NCBI GenBank assembly: GCA_020063075.1
Contig: JAGUVE010000061.1
Coordinates: forward strand, 1-6,680
From: Parcubacteria group bacterium
GTDB lineage: Bacteria > Patescibacteriota > Minisyncoccia > Minisyncoccales > JAGUVE01
Length of the DNA: 6,680 nt
Direction of reading: 5' to 3'
The position numbers and the translations under genes are program-made. How positions within the stretch are numbered: position 1 is the stretch's first letter; the number at the start of each line of letters is the position of its first letter. Under the pieces are notes generated by a model that saw nothing but the letters and a program-made list of their open reading frames with translations, was not told the DNA's origin and ran no database searches. Shown here in pieces: positions 6,176 through 6,680 of this stretch.

Positions 6176-6308
6176 TCTAAAGCGTTTAAAAATCATAAAA
6201 CTTTGAAGTTTTTATCAGAAATTAAATAAACTAAACTTGCCCAAATTTTCGCAAAAATTTATGTTGATAAATTCTCTCGGCAGAACAGGGTTTTACCACG
6301 TTACGGGA
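6176..6308. other. AT-rich intergenic region, no gene seen
   Basis: No convincing gene was found in either direction. The stretch holds two weak AT-rich inverted repeats: AAATTTT/AAAATTT around CGCA (6243-6260), and AAAACTT/AAGTTTT around TG (about 6197-6212). Neither is followed by a T-run, so they do not look like intrinsic terminators. It is the longest gap in the window and the natural place for a promoter serving the 132-aa gene and tRNA. Confidence 0.5.
6192..6220 (-). promoter_or_regulatory. Candidate sigma70-type promoter for the 132-aa gene/tRNA-Glu unit
   Basis: On the minus strand TATGAT (6197-6192) matches the -10 consensus in five of six positions. With a 17-base spacer there is TTCTGA (6220-6215), a weak -35 with three matches. 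Initiation would fall about 10 bases before the ATG at 6175, which would fit that upstream start better than the ATG at 6196, since the latter overlaps the -10. No transcription evidence is available. Confidence 0.3.
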
Positions 6309-6521
6309 TTATTTCTCCCAGAATTTTTTGATTCTTGCAATCGCCTTTTCTTCTTCCAAATCCAAAAGGTGAATTTTCGTCAATGCCTCAAACAACGCCT
6401 TTCTTTCCTCAAAATCCATTTCTGGAAGTTTGGATAGCAGAAAATCCTTTCTTTCCTGACTAATTTTCACTCCCAGTATGAACTTTTTTAAACTCTCATT
6501 GTTAATTAAAGGAATGGCCAT
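6309..6521 (-). CDS. Small helical protein, unknown function (70 aa)
   Basis: I do not recognise this protein. It is soluble, without cysteine, membrane segment or signal peptide, and looks almost wholly helical: about residues 8-17 (NESLKKFILG), 20-31, 37-49 (FEERKALFEALTK) and 53-68 (DLEEEKAIARIKKFWE). The regular spacing of Leu, Ile and Phe suggests a compact helical bundle or an interaction module. It starts 13 bases after the stop of the upstream gene fragment and has no Shine-Dalgarno, so it probably belongs to the same transcript. The 66-codon plus-strand frame overlapping it (6237-6437) is less plausible. Confidence 0.6.
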   Translation of the reverse strand: MAIPLINNESLKKFILGVKISQERKDFLLSKLPEMDFEERKALFEALTKIHLLDLEEEKAIARIKKFWEK

Positions 6522-6534
6522 AGTGCTTTTTTAT

Positions 6535-6680
6535 TTATCTTCTTTCTGCCTCTCTCGCCGACAGGGCTAAAGATTCGAAAATTAAACTCAAAAACCAATC
6601 CACAAATCCTTTTTGCTGTCTCACGGCCTTTTCATAAGGCATTCTTCTGTTTTCTAACGCCGTTTTAGCTGCGTCTAAAC
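6535..6680 (-). CDS. Unidentified protein, C-terminal 47 residues only (N-terminus beyond right edge)
   Basis: The frame enters from the window edge and ends at TAA (6537-6535). The fragment has a basic helical part (LDAAKTALENRRMPYEKAVR), a hydrophobic helix (GFVDWFLSLIFESLAL) and a short charged tail ending in EAERR. The hydrophobic stretch is only about 12-16 residues and holds acidic residues, so it is more likely a buried or amphipathic helix than a membrane span. The 13-base distance to the next gene fits an operon. Too little is visible to assign a family. Confidence 0.6.
   Translation of the reverse strand, partial: LDAAKTALENRRMPYEKAVRQQKGFVDWFLSLIFESLALSAREAERR

Noticed and set aside
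6243..6260. AT-rich inverted repeat as a terminator for the 70-aa gene
   Set aside because: The stem is all A-T and no T-run follows on the minus strand, so it does not fit an intrinsic terminator.
6237..6437. Plus-strand 66-codon frame
   Set aside because: Overlaps the 70-residue minus-strand gene and the AT-rich gap; all neighbouring genes are on the minus strand and its composition is unconvincing.

Overview
The window is AT-rich bacterial DNA in which every supportable gene lies on the minus strand, so it reads from right to left. It is compact: genes are separated by 1 to about 30 bases, except for one ~130-base gap. TGA is an ordinary stop (it ends the ATPase gene). None of the intact starts has a convincing Shine-Dalgarno sequence. 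The small unassignable charged proteins, sparse transport set, tRNA without an encoded CCA and GC-rich palindromes in AT-rich DNA suggest a streamlined bacterium of the Patescibacteria/CPR type (Parcubacteria-like). This placement is an inference from style, not from a marker gene.

Right part (6680 to 5604). There is the C-terminal end of an unidentified protein cut by the window edge, then a 70-residue helical protein. A non-coding AT-rich gap with a possible promoter follows, then a charged 132-residue protein whose 5' end looks frameshifted. A tRNA-Glu(CTC) starts 11 bases after that gene's stop and is followed by a good intrinsic terminator.

Central and left part (5555 to 1). A probable five-gene operon starts just after the terminator: a P2-like P-type cation ATPase (896 aa), an 11-TM amino acid permease of the AAAP/HAAAP type (366 aa), a CaCA-family cation exchanger (316 aa), a 78-residue charged protein, and a class I SAM-dependent methyltransferase that runs off the left edge. 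The first two genes are 1 base apart, the next two 9 bases apart. The pump and exchanger together suggest cation (Ca2+ or similar) extrusion at the cytoplasmic membrane, and the permease would draw on the ion gradient. A role for the methyltransferase in this is not evident.

No defence system, mobile element or CRISPR array is visible. The points most worth a second look are departures from consensus at ion-binding positions in both the ATPase (M5/M6) and the exchanger (second alpha repeat), a perfect 16-bp palindrome inside the ATPase gene together with a recurrent CCGCCAG heptamer, and the apparent frameshift near 6140.
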